64,000 nucleotides of DNA, from positions 40,659 through 104,658 of the forward strand of contig SFND01000004.1 in NCBI GenBank assembly GCA_004554245.1. Direction: 5' to 3'. The DNA comes from Oribacterium sp. (lineage in GTDB: Bacteria; Bacillota_A; Clostridia; Lachnospirales; Lachnospiraceae). The notes under the pieces were generated by a model that saw only the letters and a list, made by a program, of their open reading frames with translations, ran no database searches and was not told the DNA's origin. Positions 41,840 to 53,300 of the stretch are shown here, one piece after another. A program made the position numbers and the translations under genes. The stretch's first letter is position 1. Each line of letters starts with the position of its first letter.

Positions 41840-43171
41840 ATGAATATCATTTTACTATCCGGTGGCTCCGGCAAACGCCTGTGGCCACTTTCCAACGATA
41901 TCCGCTCCAAGCAGTTTATCAAGCTCTTCAAACGCCCGGACGGAAGCTATGAGTCGATGATCGAGCGCGTCTACCGCCAGATCCGCACCGTGGACCCGGA
42001 GGCCCGTGTCACCATCGCGACCTCCCGCACCCAGGTATCCTCCATTCTGAACCTGCTCGGCACCGACGTGAATATCTCCGTCGAACCGACGAGAAGGGAC
42101 ACCTTCCCGGCGATCGCCCTCGCGAGTGCCTACCTGCACGAAAAGTGTCACGTCCCGGAGGACGAATCCGTCGTGGTCTGCCCGGTGGACCCGTATGTGA
42201 ACGATGACTATTTCCATGCGCTGAAGGCACTCTCTGAGCAGGCGGATAAGGGCGAGGCGAATCTCGTCCTGATGGGCATCGAGCCGACCTATCCATCCGA
42301 GAAGTACGGCTATATCATCCCGGAGGCGAAGGCCCCGGTGTCGACCGTCTGCACCTTCAAGGAGAAGCCAGATGAGGCGACCGCCCGCGAGTACCTGAAG
42401 CAGGGTGCCCTCTGGAACGGCGGCGTCTTCGCCTATAAGCTCGGCTACGTGCTGGACCGTGCCCGCACCCTCCTCGACACAAGCGACTATCAGACCCTCT
42501 TCGACCACTATGCCGAGCTCCGCAAAATCAGCTTCGACTATGCCGTCGTCGAGCATGAAGCGAAGATCCAGGTGATGTGCTTCCACGGCGAGTGGAAGGA
42601 CCTCGGCACCTGGAACACCCTGACCGAAGAGATGTCCGAGCCGGTCATCGGCCACGGCATTCTCGGCGAGCACTGCGAGGACGTCCACATCGTGAACGAG
42701 CTGAGCGTGCCGATCCTCGCGATGGGGCTCGAGCATGCGGTGATCTCTGCAAGCCCGCAGGGCATCCTCGTCAGTAACCTCGAAGCCAGCGCCCGCATCA
42801 AGCCATACGTGGACCAGCTCCCGGACCAGATCATGTTCGCCCGCAAATCCTGGGGCGACTTCCGCATCCTCGACGTCTCCCAGGGCTCGATGACCGTGAA
42901 AATCGAGATGCGCCCGGGTGCCCACATGAGCTATCACGCACATCACGCCCGCAACGAAATCTGGACCGTCCTGGACGGCCGTGGCACCGCCATCGTCGAT
43001 GGCGAGGCCCGCAGCGTATGCGCCGGCGACGTGATCTCGATTCCGTGCGGCGCGAAGCACACGATGCGCGCAGACCCGGAGACCCCGCTGACCCTCATGG
43101 AGATGCAGCTCGGCGAGGACATCGCCGTCGCCGACAAGACGAAGTTCGATATGCCGGCAGAAAAGGAGTAA
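41840..43171 (+). CDS. manC: mannose-1-phosphate guanylyltransferase (with cupin domain)
   Basis: 443 residues from the ATG at 41840 (AAAGG upstream). The N-terminal nucleotidyltransferase shows LLSGGSGKRLWPLS (GTP binding) and FKEKPDEATAREYLKQG; the C-terminal cupin part shows RPGAHMSYHAHHARNEIWTVLDG. It makes GDP-mannose from mannose-1-phosphate and GTP. The type II C-terminus suggests an added mannose-6-phosphate isomerase activity, though the cupin is shortened. It forms an operon with the mutase two bases downstream. Confidence 0.9.
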   Translation: MNIILLSGGSGKRLWPLSNDIRSKQFIKLFKRPDGSYESMIERVYRQIRTVDPEARVTIATSRTQVSSILNLLGTDVNISVEPTRRDTFPAIALASAYLHEKCHVPEDESVVVCPVDPYVNDDYFHALKALSEQADKGEANLVLMGIEPTYPSEKYGYIIPEAKAPVSTVCTFKEKPDEATAREYLKQGALWNGGVFAYKLGYVLDRARTLLDTSDYQTLFDHYAELRKISFDYAVVEHEAKIQVMCFHGEWKDLGTWNTLTEEMSEPVIGHGILGEHCEDVHIVNELSVPILAMGLEHAVISASPQGILVSNLEASARIKPYVDQLPDQIMFARKSWGDFRILDVSQGSMTVKIEMRPGAHMSYHAHHARNEIWTVLDGRGTAIVDGEARSVCAGDVISIPCGAKHTMRADPETPLTLMEMQLGEDIAVADKTKFDMPAEKE

Positions 43172-43173
43172 CG

Positions 43174-45018
43174 ATGGATTACAGGAAGGAATATACGCGC
43201 TGGTGCGCGCTTGCGAAGGGACTGGATGCCGATGTCGAGCAGGAGCTCGCAGCGATCCGTGGAGAGGAAGAGAAGATTCAGGACGCGTTCTACCGTGACC
43301 TCGCCTTTGGTACGGGCGGTCTCCGCGGCGTGATCGGCGCCGGCACGAACCGCATGAATGTGTACACGGTAGCGAAGGCCTCCCAGGGCCTCGCAAACTA
43401 TGTGCGGAAGCGCTTCGCAGCCGCCGACCGCCGCATCGCAGTTTCCCGCGACAGCCGTATCAAGTCGGATCTTTTCGCTGAAACCGCGGCCCGCGTCTTC
43501 GCAGCGAACGGCATCGACGTCTACATGTATGAGGACATCATGCCGACCCCGTGCCTCAGCTTCGCGACCCGTGCGCTTCACTGCGCTGCCGGTATCATGC
43601 TGACCGCGTCCCACAACCCCTCGAAGTACAACGGCTATAAGGTCTATGGCGCCGATGGCTGTCAGATCACGACCGAGGCAGCCGCCGAGATCCTCGCAGA
43701 AATCGAGGCACTCGACCTCTTCGCCGACATCCGCATGACCGAGTTCGAGATCGCCGGCATCCGCGACACGGCGGAGGCCAATGTCTCCGTCGCGCACAGC
43801 GTCACCACCCCGGTCATGCTGGAGACCGCTACGGCCGACGCGACATCGACAGAAAAGGAAGCTGCGTCATCACACAGCGCGACAGCTGCGGTGGACATGG
43901 ATGCGCCTGCGACTGGACATATCTTCTGGATCGGGGAAGCCGTCTACACCGACTTCGTGGAAAATGTAAAGAAGCAGTCCGTACTTGGTCCGGATGACAG
44001 CATTGACCGAAACGTAGCAATCGTTTACTCGCCGCTGAACGGCACCGGTCGCGCGCCGGTGACCAGGACCCTCCGGGAGTGCGGCTACACGAACATTACG
44101 CTCGTGAAGGAACAGGAGATGCCAGACGGTCACTTCCCGACCTGCCCGTATCCGAACCCGGAGATCAAGGAAGCGATGGCCCTCGGCATGGACTATGCGA
44201 AGCGCGTACAGGCAGACCTCCTGCTTGCAACCGACCCGGACTGCGATCGTGTCGGCATCGCCGTACGAAGAGCCGACGGAAGCTATCAGCTTCTGAGCGG
44301 CAACGAGACCGGCATCCTGCTGCTGGACTACATCCTCGCGCAGCGAACGAAGCACGGAACGCTGCCGAAGGATCCGGTGATGGTGAAGACCATCGTGACC
44401 ATGGACCTCGGCGAGCGCATCGCCGCGCACTACGGCGTCGAAACCATCAATGTCCTGACCGGCTTCAAGTTCATCGGAGAGCAGATCGGTCGGCTCGAGA
44501 AGGAGGGCCATCCGGAGCGTTATGTCTTCGGCTTCGAGGAGAGCTACGGCTACCTCACTGGCAGCTATGTCCGTGATAAGGATGCCGTCGATGGTGCCCT
44601 CATGATCTGTGAGATGTTCAGCTTCTATAAGACGCAGGGCATCAGCCTCCTCGACCGTCTGCAGGCGCTCTATGCGGAGTACGGCTACTGCCTGAACACC
44701 CTCCACAGCTTCACCTTCGAGGGATCCGCCGGCTTTGGGAAGATGCAGAAGATCATGCAGAACTTCCGTACGGATGCGCCGGACGCCTTCGCCGGAAAGA
44801 AGGTGGAGAAGGTCCTCGATTACCTGCCGGGTCTCGACGGACTTCCGAAGTCGGATGTCCTCAAGTACCTGCTGAGCGACCACTGCTCCGTCGTGGTACG
44901 CCCGTCCGGCACCGAGCCGAAGCTGAAGATCTATATCTCCATCAGCGCGGAGAATCAGGCCGCCGCAGAAGCCTGCGAAGCCGCCATCGCCGCTGAACTC
45001 GGCGAACGCATGAAGTAA
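43174..45018 (+). CDS. phosphohexomutase (phosphoglucomutase/phosphomannomutase)
   Basis: 614 residues from the ATG at 43174 (AAAAGGAG upstream). The alpha-D-phosphohexomutase motifs are complete: phosphoserine loop GIMLTASHNPSKYNGYKVYG, metal-binding DPDCDRVGIAV, sugar-binding GFEESYGYLTGSYVRDKD and phosphate-binding RPSGTEPKLKIY. Between domains 1 and 2 (residues about 205-245) sits a low-complexity Ala/Thr/Ser-rich insert. Length agrees with the PgcA group of Firmicutes. It supplies glucose-1-phosphate or mannose-1-phosphate for surface glycans. Confidence 0.92.
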   Translation: MDYRKEYTRWCALAKGLDADVEQELAAIRGEEEKIQDAFYRDLAFGTGGLRGVIGAGTNRMNVYTVAKASQGLANYVRKRFAAADRRIAVSRDSRIKSDLFAETAARVFAANGIDVYMYEDIMPTPCLSFATRALHCAAGIMLTASHNPSKYNGYKVYGADGCQITTEAAAEILAEIEALDLFADIRMTEFEIAGIRDTAEANVSVAHSVTTPVMLETATADATSTEKEAASSHSATAAVDMDAPATGHIFWIGEAVYTDFVENVKKQSVLGPDDSIDRNVAIVYSPLNGTGRAPVTRTLRECGYTNITLVKEQEMPDGHFPTCPYPNPEIKEAMALGMDYAKRVQADLLLATDPDCDRVGIAVRRADGSYQLLSGNETGILLLDYILAQRTKHGTLPKDPVMVKTIVTMDLGERIAAHYGVETINVLTGFKFIGEQIGRLEKEGHPERYVFGFEESYGYLTGSYVRDKDAVDGALMICEMFSFYKTQGISLLDRLQALYAEYGYCLNTLHSFTFEGSAGFGKMQKIMQNFRTDAPDAFAGKKVEKVLDYLPGLDGLPKSDVLKYLLSDHCSVVVRPSGTEPKLKIYISISAENQAAAEACEAAIAAELGERMK

Positions 45019-45033
45019 TACTTTCATATCAAC

Positions 45034-45116
45034 AAAAGGCCCCGGAGGGGCGCCAGCAGAAGCACAGTATGGCTTTTGCTGGCGCTCCTCCGGGGCCTTT
45101 GACTGAACTGTTTTCG
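45034..45116. repeat. palindromic repeat/terminator of the CCGGAGGG/GCACAGTA family
   Basis: Long stem AAAGGCCCCGGAG...GCGCCAGC with GCTGGCGC...CTCCGGGGCCTTT; the loop region contains AGAAGCACAGTATGG. It ends in CCTTTGACTGAACTGTTTT, linking it to the ACAGTTCAG family as well. It probably ends the manC operon. Confidence 0.7.
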
Positions 45117-45138
45117 TTATAGAAAATTTATAATTTAA

Positions 45139-45165
45139 TTAGCACTCGATGCTTGAAAGTGCTAA
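45139..45165 (+). promoter_or_regulatory. CIRCE operator (HrcA site)
   Basis: TTAGCACTC, nine bases, AAGTGCTAA; consensus is TTAGCACTC-N9-GAGTGCTAA, so only one base deviates. It overlaps the -35 of the clpB promoter. Confidence 0.92.
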
Positions 45166-45180
45166 CAACCGCGCTATAAT
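45153..45180 (+). promoter_or_regulatory. clpB promoter
   Basis: TTGAAA (45153-45158), 16 bases, TATAAT (45175-45180). HrcA bound to CIRCE would block it. Confidence 0.8.
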
Positions 45181-45215
45181 ATTTTTATCCGAAGGAAATA
45201 AGGAGGTTCAGTCTT

Positions 45216-47804
<2,589 letters not shown>

Positions 47805-47809
47805 TTCAA

Positions 47810-47841
47810 AGAGCCCCGGAGGGCCGGTCCTCCTGGGCTCT
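47810..47841 (+). terminator. hairpin after clpB, related to the CCGGAGGG repeats
   Basis: AGAGCCC(C)GGAGG...CCTCC(T)GGGCTCT stem. The T-run is missing, so termination is probable by position rather than by classical sequence. Confidence 0.55.
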
Positions 47842-47896
47842 GAAACTATGATCTGAAACTGTGTCGAAAATTGTAAGCATTCCGTACGCTATTCTG

Positions 47897-47905
47897 TGCT
47901 ATACT
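47897..47905 (+). promoter_or_regulatory. extended -10 promoter for the secreted Thr-rich protein
   Basis: TGCTATACT, 41 bases before the ATG; -35 not clear. Confidence 0.45.
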
Positions 47906-47945
47906 CCCATTAAGAACGAAGAGAGATCCTTAAAGGAGAAGAGAT

Positions 47946-48767
47946 ATGAGACGATTAAACTGGACGAAGCTTCTGGCTAGCGCGACGGCGATGACCCTGC
48001 TGAGTGCGATGCCGGCGATGGCCGCATGGCAGTATACCCTGCAGGGCCCGATCGCAATCTGGACCGAGACGACGACCGGACAGCAGGTATGTGTATACGC
48101 CGGACAGCCGGCTCCGGACGGCACCCCGGCACCGACCGTCACGATGACCGCCGAAACCTTCACGACTGAGGCCGCGCAGCGCGCAAACACCGCACAGTCC
48201 ATCGCCGCAGCCAATGCTGCCGTCGATGCGGCGAAGGCCGCCCGCGGAGGAAACGTCGTGCAGGAGACGACCCTGACCACCGAGCAGCTCGCTGCAAACA
48301 CCGCAGCCGCGAACGCAAACCTCCAGATCGGTGATGTCACCACGATCGCGAAGGTACTGCCGAAGAGGGGCAGTGGCACCGGCCCGAATAATACCTATAC
48401 GAACGCGACACTCCCGACGATCCAGACCCAGGATCAGAGCCAGCTGAATCAGAGCGGCGTAACCGCCGGCACCTACCTTTCTCCGGCCGGTGTCGCGCAG
48501 ACGACGAAGACCTATAACTATAACACCACGACCGGCACCTACAGCTACTACGCAAGTGACGGACACCTCGTGACGAACGCAGGCTCCCCGAACGTAGGCC
48601 CGACCGCCGGCACGACCACCCAGACCACGACCAGCACCACCACAACGACAACGACCGGCACGACGGGCAGCACCACGACGCAGACCAGCACCGGCATGAG
48701 CTACACCGGTACCCTCCCGTCAACCGGCGCAACCAACGTGAACACCTACAAGACCCCACAGGCCTGA
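47946..48767 (+). CDS. secreted Thr-rich protein of unknown function, ends with an LPSTG-like motif
   Basis: 273 residues. Signal peptide with cleavage after AMA (MRRLNWTKLLASATAMTLLSAMPAMA). The mature part starts WQYTLQGPIAIWTETTTGQQVCVYAG, then an Ala/Thr-rich helical stretch (residues 65-130) and a low-complexity Thr tract (residues 215-250). LPSTG lies at 257-261, but only a short hydrophilic tail follows, without membrane helix or basic end, so sortase anchoring looks impossible. AAAGGAG precedes the ATG. I recognise no family. It lies between clpB and the polysaccharide cluster with its own promoter. Confidence 0.75.
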   Translation: MRRLNWTKLLASATAMTLLSAMPAMAAWQYTLQGPIAIWTETTTGQQVCVYAGQPAPDGTPAPTVTMTAETFTTEAAQRANTAQSIAAANAAVDAAKAARGGNVVQETTLTTEQLAANTAAANANLQIGDVTTIAKVLPKRGSGTGPNNTYTNATLPTIQTQDQSQLNQSGVTAGTYLSPAGVAQTTKTYNYNTTTGTYSYYASDGHLVTNAGSPNVGPTAGTTTQTTTSTTTTTTTGTTGSTTTQTSTGMSYTGTLPSTGATNVNTYKTPQA

Positions 48768-48818
48768 TCGTATAATTCATTCAGCCAGAGGACCCGGCTG
48801 GAGACTTACCATCCTATA

Positions 48819-48847
48819 TGGAAAAATAGAAGCAACTATGCTAAAAT
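48819..48847 (+). promoter_or_regulatory. possible promoter of the surface polysaccharide operon
   Basis: TGGAAA (48819-48824), 17 bases, TAAAAT (48842-48847). Transcription would start immediately before the hairpin at 48851. Confidence 0.4.
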
Positions 48848-48850
48848 ATT

Positions 48851-48886
48851 CCCCAAATGCGCAGAAACGCATCTGGGGATTTTTGT
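48851..48886 (+). terminator. terminator hairpin between the Thr-rich protein and the polysaccharide operon
   Basis: CCCCA(A)ATGCG/CGCAT(C)TGGGG with loop CAGAAA, then ATTTTTG. It lies only 38 bases before the ABC gene start, so it either ends the upstream transcript or attenuates the operon. Confidence 0.75.
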
Positions 48887-48924
48887 TTGCGCCGGAAACC
48901 ACGGCGCCTTCACTTATAAACTAT

Positions 48925-50394
48925 ATGGAAACGAAGAATACAGAACACAGCTCGTCCGACATCGTCATCGATGTTCAGGACGTCACGAAAATATACCGCC
49001 TGTACGATAAGCCGATCGACCGCCTGAAGGAGGCGGTGAGCCTCACGCACCGGAACTACCATCGGGACTTCTATGCCCTGAGCCACGTCGGATTCCAGGT
49101 ACGAAAGGGTGAAGCCGTCGGCATCATCGGTACCAACGGCTCCGGTAAGTCGACCATGCTGAAAATCATCACCGGCGTCCTGACACCGTCCGAGGGTGCG
49201 GTCAGCATCCACGGTATCGTCTGTGCGCTCCTCGAGCTCGGTGCCGGCTTCAACCCGGACTACACCGGCATCGAGAACGTCTACATGAACGGTACGATGA
49301 TGGGCTTCACGAAGGAGCAGATGGACGAGAAGCTCCAGGAGATCCTCGACTTCGCAGACATCGGCGATTTCGTGCACCAGCCGGTCAAGAGCTACTCCTC
49401 CGGTATGTTCGTCCGCCTCGCCTTCGCACTCTACGTCGCGATGGACCCGGAGATCCTCATCGTCGATGAGGCACTGTCCGTCGGCGACGTCTTCTTCCAG
49501 GCGAAGTGCTATCATCGCATGGACGAGCTCCGCCGGAACGGTACGACCATCCTCATGGTCACGCACGACCTCGGCTCCGTCATGAAGTACTGCGACCGCG
49601 TCATCCTGCTGAACAAGGGTGAGAAGGTCTCCGAGGGACTGCCGGGCGACATGGTTGATCTGTATAAGAAGATTCTCGCCGGCCGCTTCACCGAGGAGGA
49701 TCAGCGCTATGCGCAGCACCAGGCCGACGCACAGGCAGCAGTGGACTTCATCGACGGCCAGAACTTCGGCGTCGACAGCGTCGGTGCCGCGGCCCTCACA
49801 GAGGGCGAGGACGGCCCGGCAACCCGCATCCAGCGTTCGAAGGACGCGTCCGGGGAAGCCAATGCAGACGACCACAGCACCGGTACCTACGCGGGTAGCG
49901 AGACAGCACCGCTCATGCAGGACAGCCTGAACCTGAACCCGAACGTCCAGCACTACGGCGACGGACGCGCGACCATCTGGGATCTCGGCATCCTCGACCA
50001 GCGCGGGAAGATCTCGAACGTCATTGTAAAGGGCGAGACCTTCTCCATCAAGGAAAGGATCCGCTTCAACGCCCCGATCGCGGCCCCGATCTTTACCTTC
50101 ACCATCAAGGATAAGCGCGGCGCGGATCTCACCGGCACGAACACCCTCATCGAGGGCTGCGATATCCAGCCGGTGAAGGCGGGCGATGAATATACCTGCA
50201 CCTTCACCCAGCGGATGACCCTGCAGGGCGGCGAGTATCTCCTCAGTATGTCCTGCACGGGCTTCGAGGAGGGCGAGCATGTGGTCTATGACAGAAAGTA
50301 TGACGTCGCATCCATCACCGTTCTTTCGAACAAGAACACCGTGGGTGTGTACGATATGGAGTCCGAGGTGACTCTGGAAAGGCGTGAACACTAA
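48925..50394 (+). CDS. wzt: Wzt-type polysaccharide ABC transporter ATPase with C-terminal carbohydrate-binding domain
   Basis: 489 residues; ATG at 48925 chosen because the longer frame crosses the terminator, although no clear ribosome site is seen. The nucleotide-binding domain shows Walker A GTNGSGKST near 69-77, signature SYSSGMFVRLAFAL near 156 and Walker B EILIVDEALSVGD. After a linker of about 80 residues comes a Wzt C-terminal beta-sandwich (about 340-489: GRATIWDLGILD...ETFSIKERIRF...YLLSMSC), which in O-antigen exporters recognises the end of the glycan. The matching permease (Wzm) is not in the window. It overlaps the next gene by one base. Confidence 0.88.
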   Translation: METKNTEHSSSDIVIDVQDVTKIYRLYDKPIDRLKEAVSLTHRNYHRDFYALSHVGFQVRKGEAVGIIGTNGSGKSTMLKIITGVLTPSEGAVSIHGIVCALLELGAGFNPDYTGIENVYMNGTMMGFTKEQMDEKLQEILDFADIGDFVHQPVKSYSSGMFVRLAFALYVAMDPEILIVDEALSVGDVFFQAKCYHRMDELRRNGTTILMVTHDLGSVMKYCDRVILLNKGEKVSEGLPGDMVDLYKKILAGRFTEEDQRYAQHQADAQAAVDFIDGQNFGVDSVGAAALTEGEDGPATRIQRSKDASGEANADDHSTGTYAGSETAPLMQDSLNLNPNVQHYGDGRATIWDLGILDQRGKISNVIVKGETFSIKERIRFNAPIAAPIFTFTIKDKRGADLTGTNTLIEGCDIQPVKAGDEYTCTFTQRMTLQGGEYLLSMSCTGFEEGEHVVYDRKYDVASITVLSNKNTVGVYDMESEVTLERREH

Positions 50395-53300
50395 TGGATT
50401 TTTCACGACACATCACCAATACCATCGAATGGTTTTATTTCGAGGACGTAACCTCGGGCCGCGAGCGCGACGCGTCGGTTCTGGTGCTCGGCGATAAGGA
50501 GACGACGTCCCCCTTCGTAACCCTCCTCGAGCCGCGCGTACATCAGGTATCCCGCCGTCTCGACGACAGCACCTACGACTATGTCGTGATCCCGGTGCTG
50601 ACGAAGAAGATCCTCCGTCTGTTTCAGGGCGACGTCCACACGATGCTGCATGCCCTGACGGAAACCTGGCTGAAGAAGGGTGGCCGTATCCTGATGGGCA
50701 TCGAAAACGCCCTCGACATCGACCGTATGGCTTCCAGCGACCGGAAGGAGGATGTCCTCTATCTTCGCTGGTCCGAGCTCGCGTCCCTGCGTGCGACCCT
50801 TCGTGAGGAGAAGCCGGGCGCACGGGATACCCTCTACTATCTGACGCCGGAGCTCAGCGTACCGCTTCACTTCTATAGTGATGCGCGCATGCCGGACGTC
50901 TCTGAGGAGGACGAAAAGACCGCACTCCTCATCCGGGAGAACCGCTTCCGCGAGTTCGCGCCGGCCTACTTCTACATCTATCAGCCGGATGGCAGCGTCC
51001 GCCCGAAGGCAAGGGATTACCGCCGCTTCCTTCCGGACTACATCAAGTATAATTCGACCCGCAAGCCGGAATACGCCATCAAGACCCTGCTCTACCGGGA
51101 TGATCAGGGGAAGCGCTTCGCGGTGAAGGCCGGTACGACGCCTGCGGCCAATGCACACATCGAGTCACTCAGCGAGAAGGCAGAGGCGATCGCTGCAGCG
51201 AACCCGCAGCTCACGGTACTCCGTGCCGTCGAGACCAGTCGTGCCCTCGGAAGCTATCAGTTCCTGAGCTTCATCCGCTATCCGTTCGTCGAGGGACAGA
51301 GTCTGAGCGAGATCCTGCGGGATATGATAAAGGACGGTGTCGCACCGATCCGGGAGCTCGCAGAGAGCGTCGACCTCGTGCTCGGCGCGAAGGATGGAAG
51401 TGTGCAGCCGGCGAACTTCGACTGCCAGTTTGATAACATCATCATGTCCGCTGACCGGCCGACCCTCATCGACTGTGAGTGGGTCTTCGAGGAAGCCGTC
51501 GACGTCCGTTTCCTGCAGTACCGTATCCTCTACTACTGGTACATGGAGTACCGGGAGTTCCTGGCCTATGAGGATGTGCTGGCCTTCCTCCGGAACTTCG
51601 GCTTCTCGAAGCCGGAGCTCGACGCCTTCGCTGAGCGTGAGCGATCCTTCCAGGAGGAGATTCATGGACAGGACGGCGAGCGCATGCATGCCTTCCTGAA
51701 CGATAGGGTCACCGTAAAGCGCTTCCGCGCCCTCGAGGAGGAGTATACGAAGACCCTCCACGATGCACAGGAGCTGCAGCGCGAGGTGAAGGAGCGGGAC
51801 ATCACGATCCAGAAGGAGCGCGAGGTCAACCGCCTCACCCAGGTGCATGTCGCAAACCTCACGAACGTGATTCAGGTGCATGAGCGTGACATCCAGTCCC
51901 TCATCGCCGAACGCGACTACTATATGGCCCGCCAGAGCCTGAAGGCCCGCGTGGGCACCCGCCTTCGGAACAGCCTGAACCACCATTTCCCGGTCGGCTC
52001 CCGTAAGCGGAAGGTGCTGAGCTATGTGAAGCGGACCCTCCGCCACCCGGCGAAGATGCTTCCGATGTACTTCACGGAGGATGGCAAGAACCGGATCCGT
52101 GGGGATTTCAATGTCGGCGATCTGTATGCAAGCTACGGAAAAGTGAAGTTTGAGCGAAGCGATGCACCGCTTGTCAGCATCGTCATCCCATGCTACAACC
52201 AGATCCACTATACCTACCAGTGCCTCATCAGCATCAAGGAGCATACGGATTTCGCAGCGACCCCATACGAGGTCATCATCGCGGACGATGTGTCGACCGA
52301 CGCGACCCGTGAGATCGGCCAGTATGCGGAGAACCTCGTCGTGGCACGAAACCGCGAGAATATGGGCTTCCTGAAGAACTGTAATCAGGCGGCCTCCATC
52401 GCCCGTGGTAAATATATTTTCTTCTTAAATAACGACACGCAGGTGCAGGAGGGCTGGCTGTCCTCCCTCGTCGAGCTGATCGAGCGCGATGAGAGCATCG
52501 GTATGGTCGGCAGTAAGCTCGTGTACCCGGACGGTCGTCTCCAGGAGGCGGGCGGCATCATCTGGTCGGATGGCTCCGGCTGGAACTATGGCCGTCTGCA
52601 GGATCCGGCGGACCCGGAGTACAACTATGTGAAGGAGGTCGACTTCATCTCAGGTGCCGCGATCATGATCCGTACCGAGCTCTGGAAGGAGATCGGCGGC
52701 TTCGATGAGCGCTTCGCGCCGGCGTACTATGAGGATACCGACCTTGCCTTCGAGGTGCGGAAGCACGGAAAGAAGGTTATGTTCCAGCCGAAGTCCGTCG
52801 TCATCCACTTCGAGGGCATCTCGAACGGCACGGACACCTCGGATACCTCGAGCCTGAAGCATTATCAGGTCGTGAACCAGGAGAAGTTCCGCGAGAAGTG
52901 GGCGGCCGAGCTTCGGGAGCAGTGTGTCAATGATGGCAACCCGAACCCGTTTGACGCCCGTGAGCGTGGTCAGCACCGGCCATGCATGCTGATGATCGAC
53001 CACTATGTACCGACCTGGGATAAGGATGCCGGCAGTAAGCTGGACTATCAGTATATGCAGCTCTTCCTGCGTCAGGGCTGGCGCGTGAAGTTCCTCGGCG
53101 ACAACTTCGCCCATGAGGAGCCGTACACCTCCGCGCTCGAGCAGCTCGGCATCGAGGTGCTCTATGGTGCGAAGCTCCAGGCGGACATCTGGGGCTGGAT
53201 CGAGCGGAACAGCGCCTTCATCCGGATCGCCTATCTCAGCCGTCCGCACATCGCGGCACGCTACATCGATTACATCCGCGACCATACGGATATGAAGATC

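Noticed and set aside
48838..48924. N-terminal extension of the Wzt ATPase
   Set aside because: The extension is translated from the terminator hairpin; homology begins at IVIDVQDVTKIY just after the ATG at 48925.
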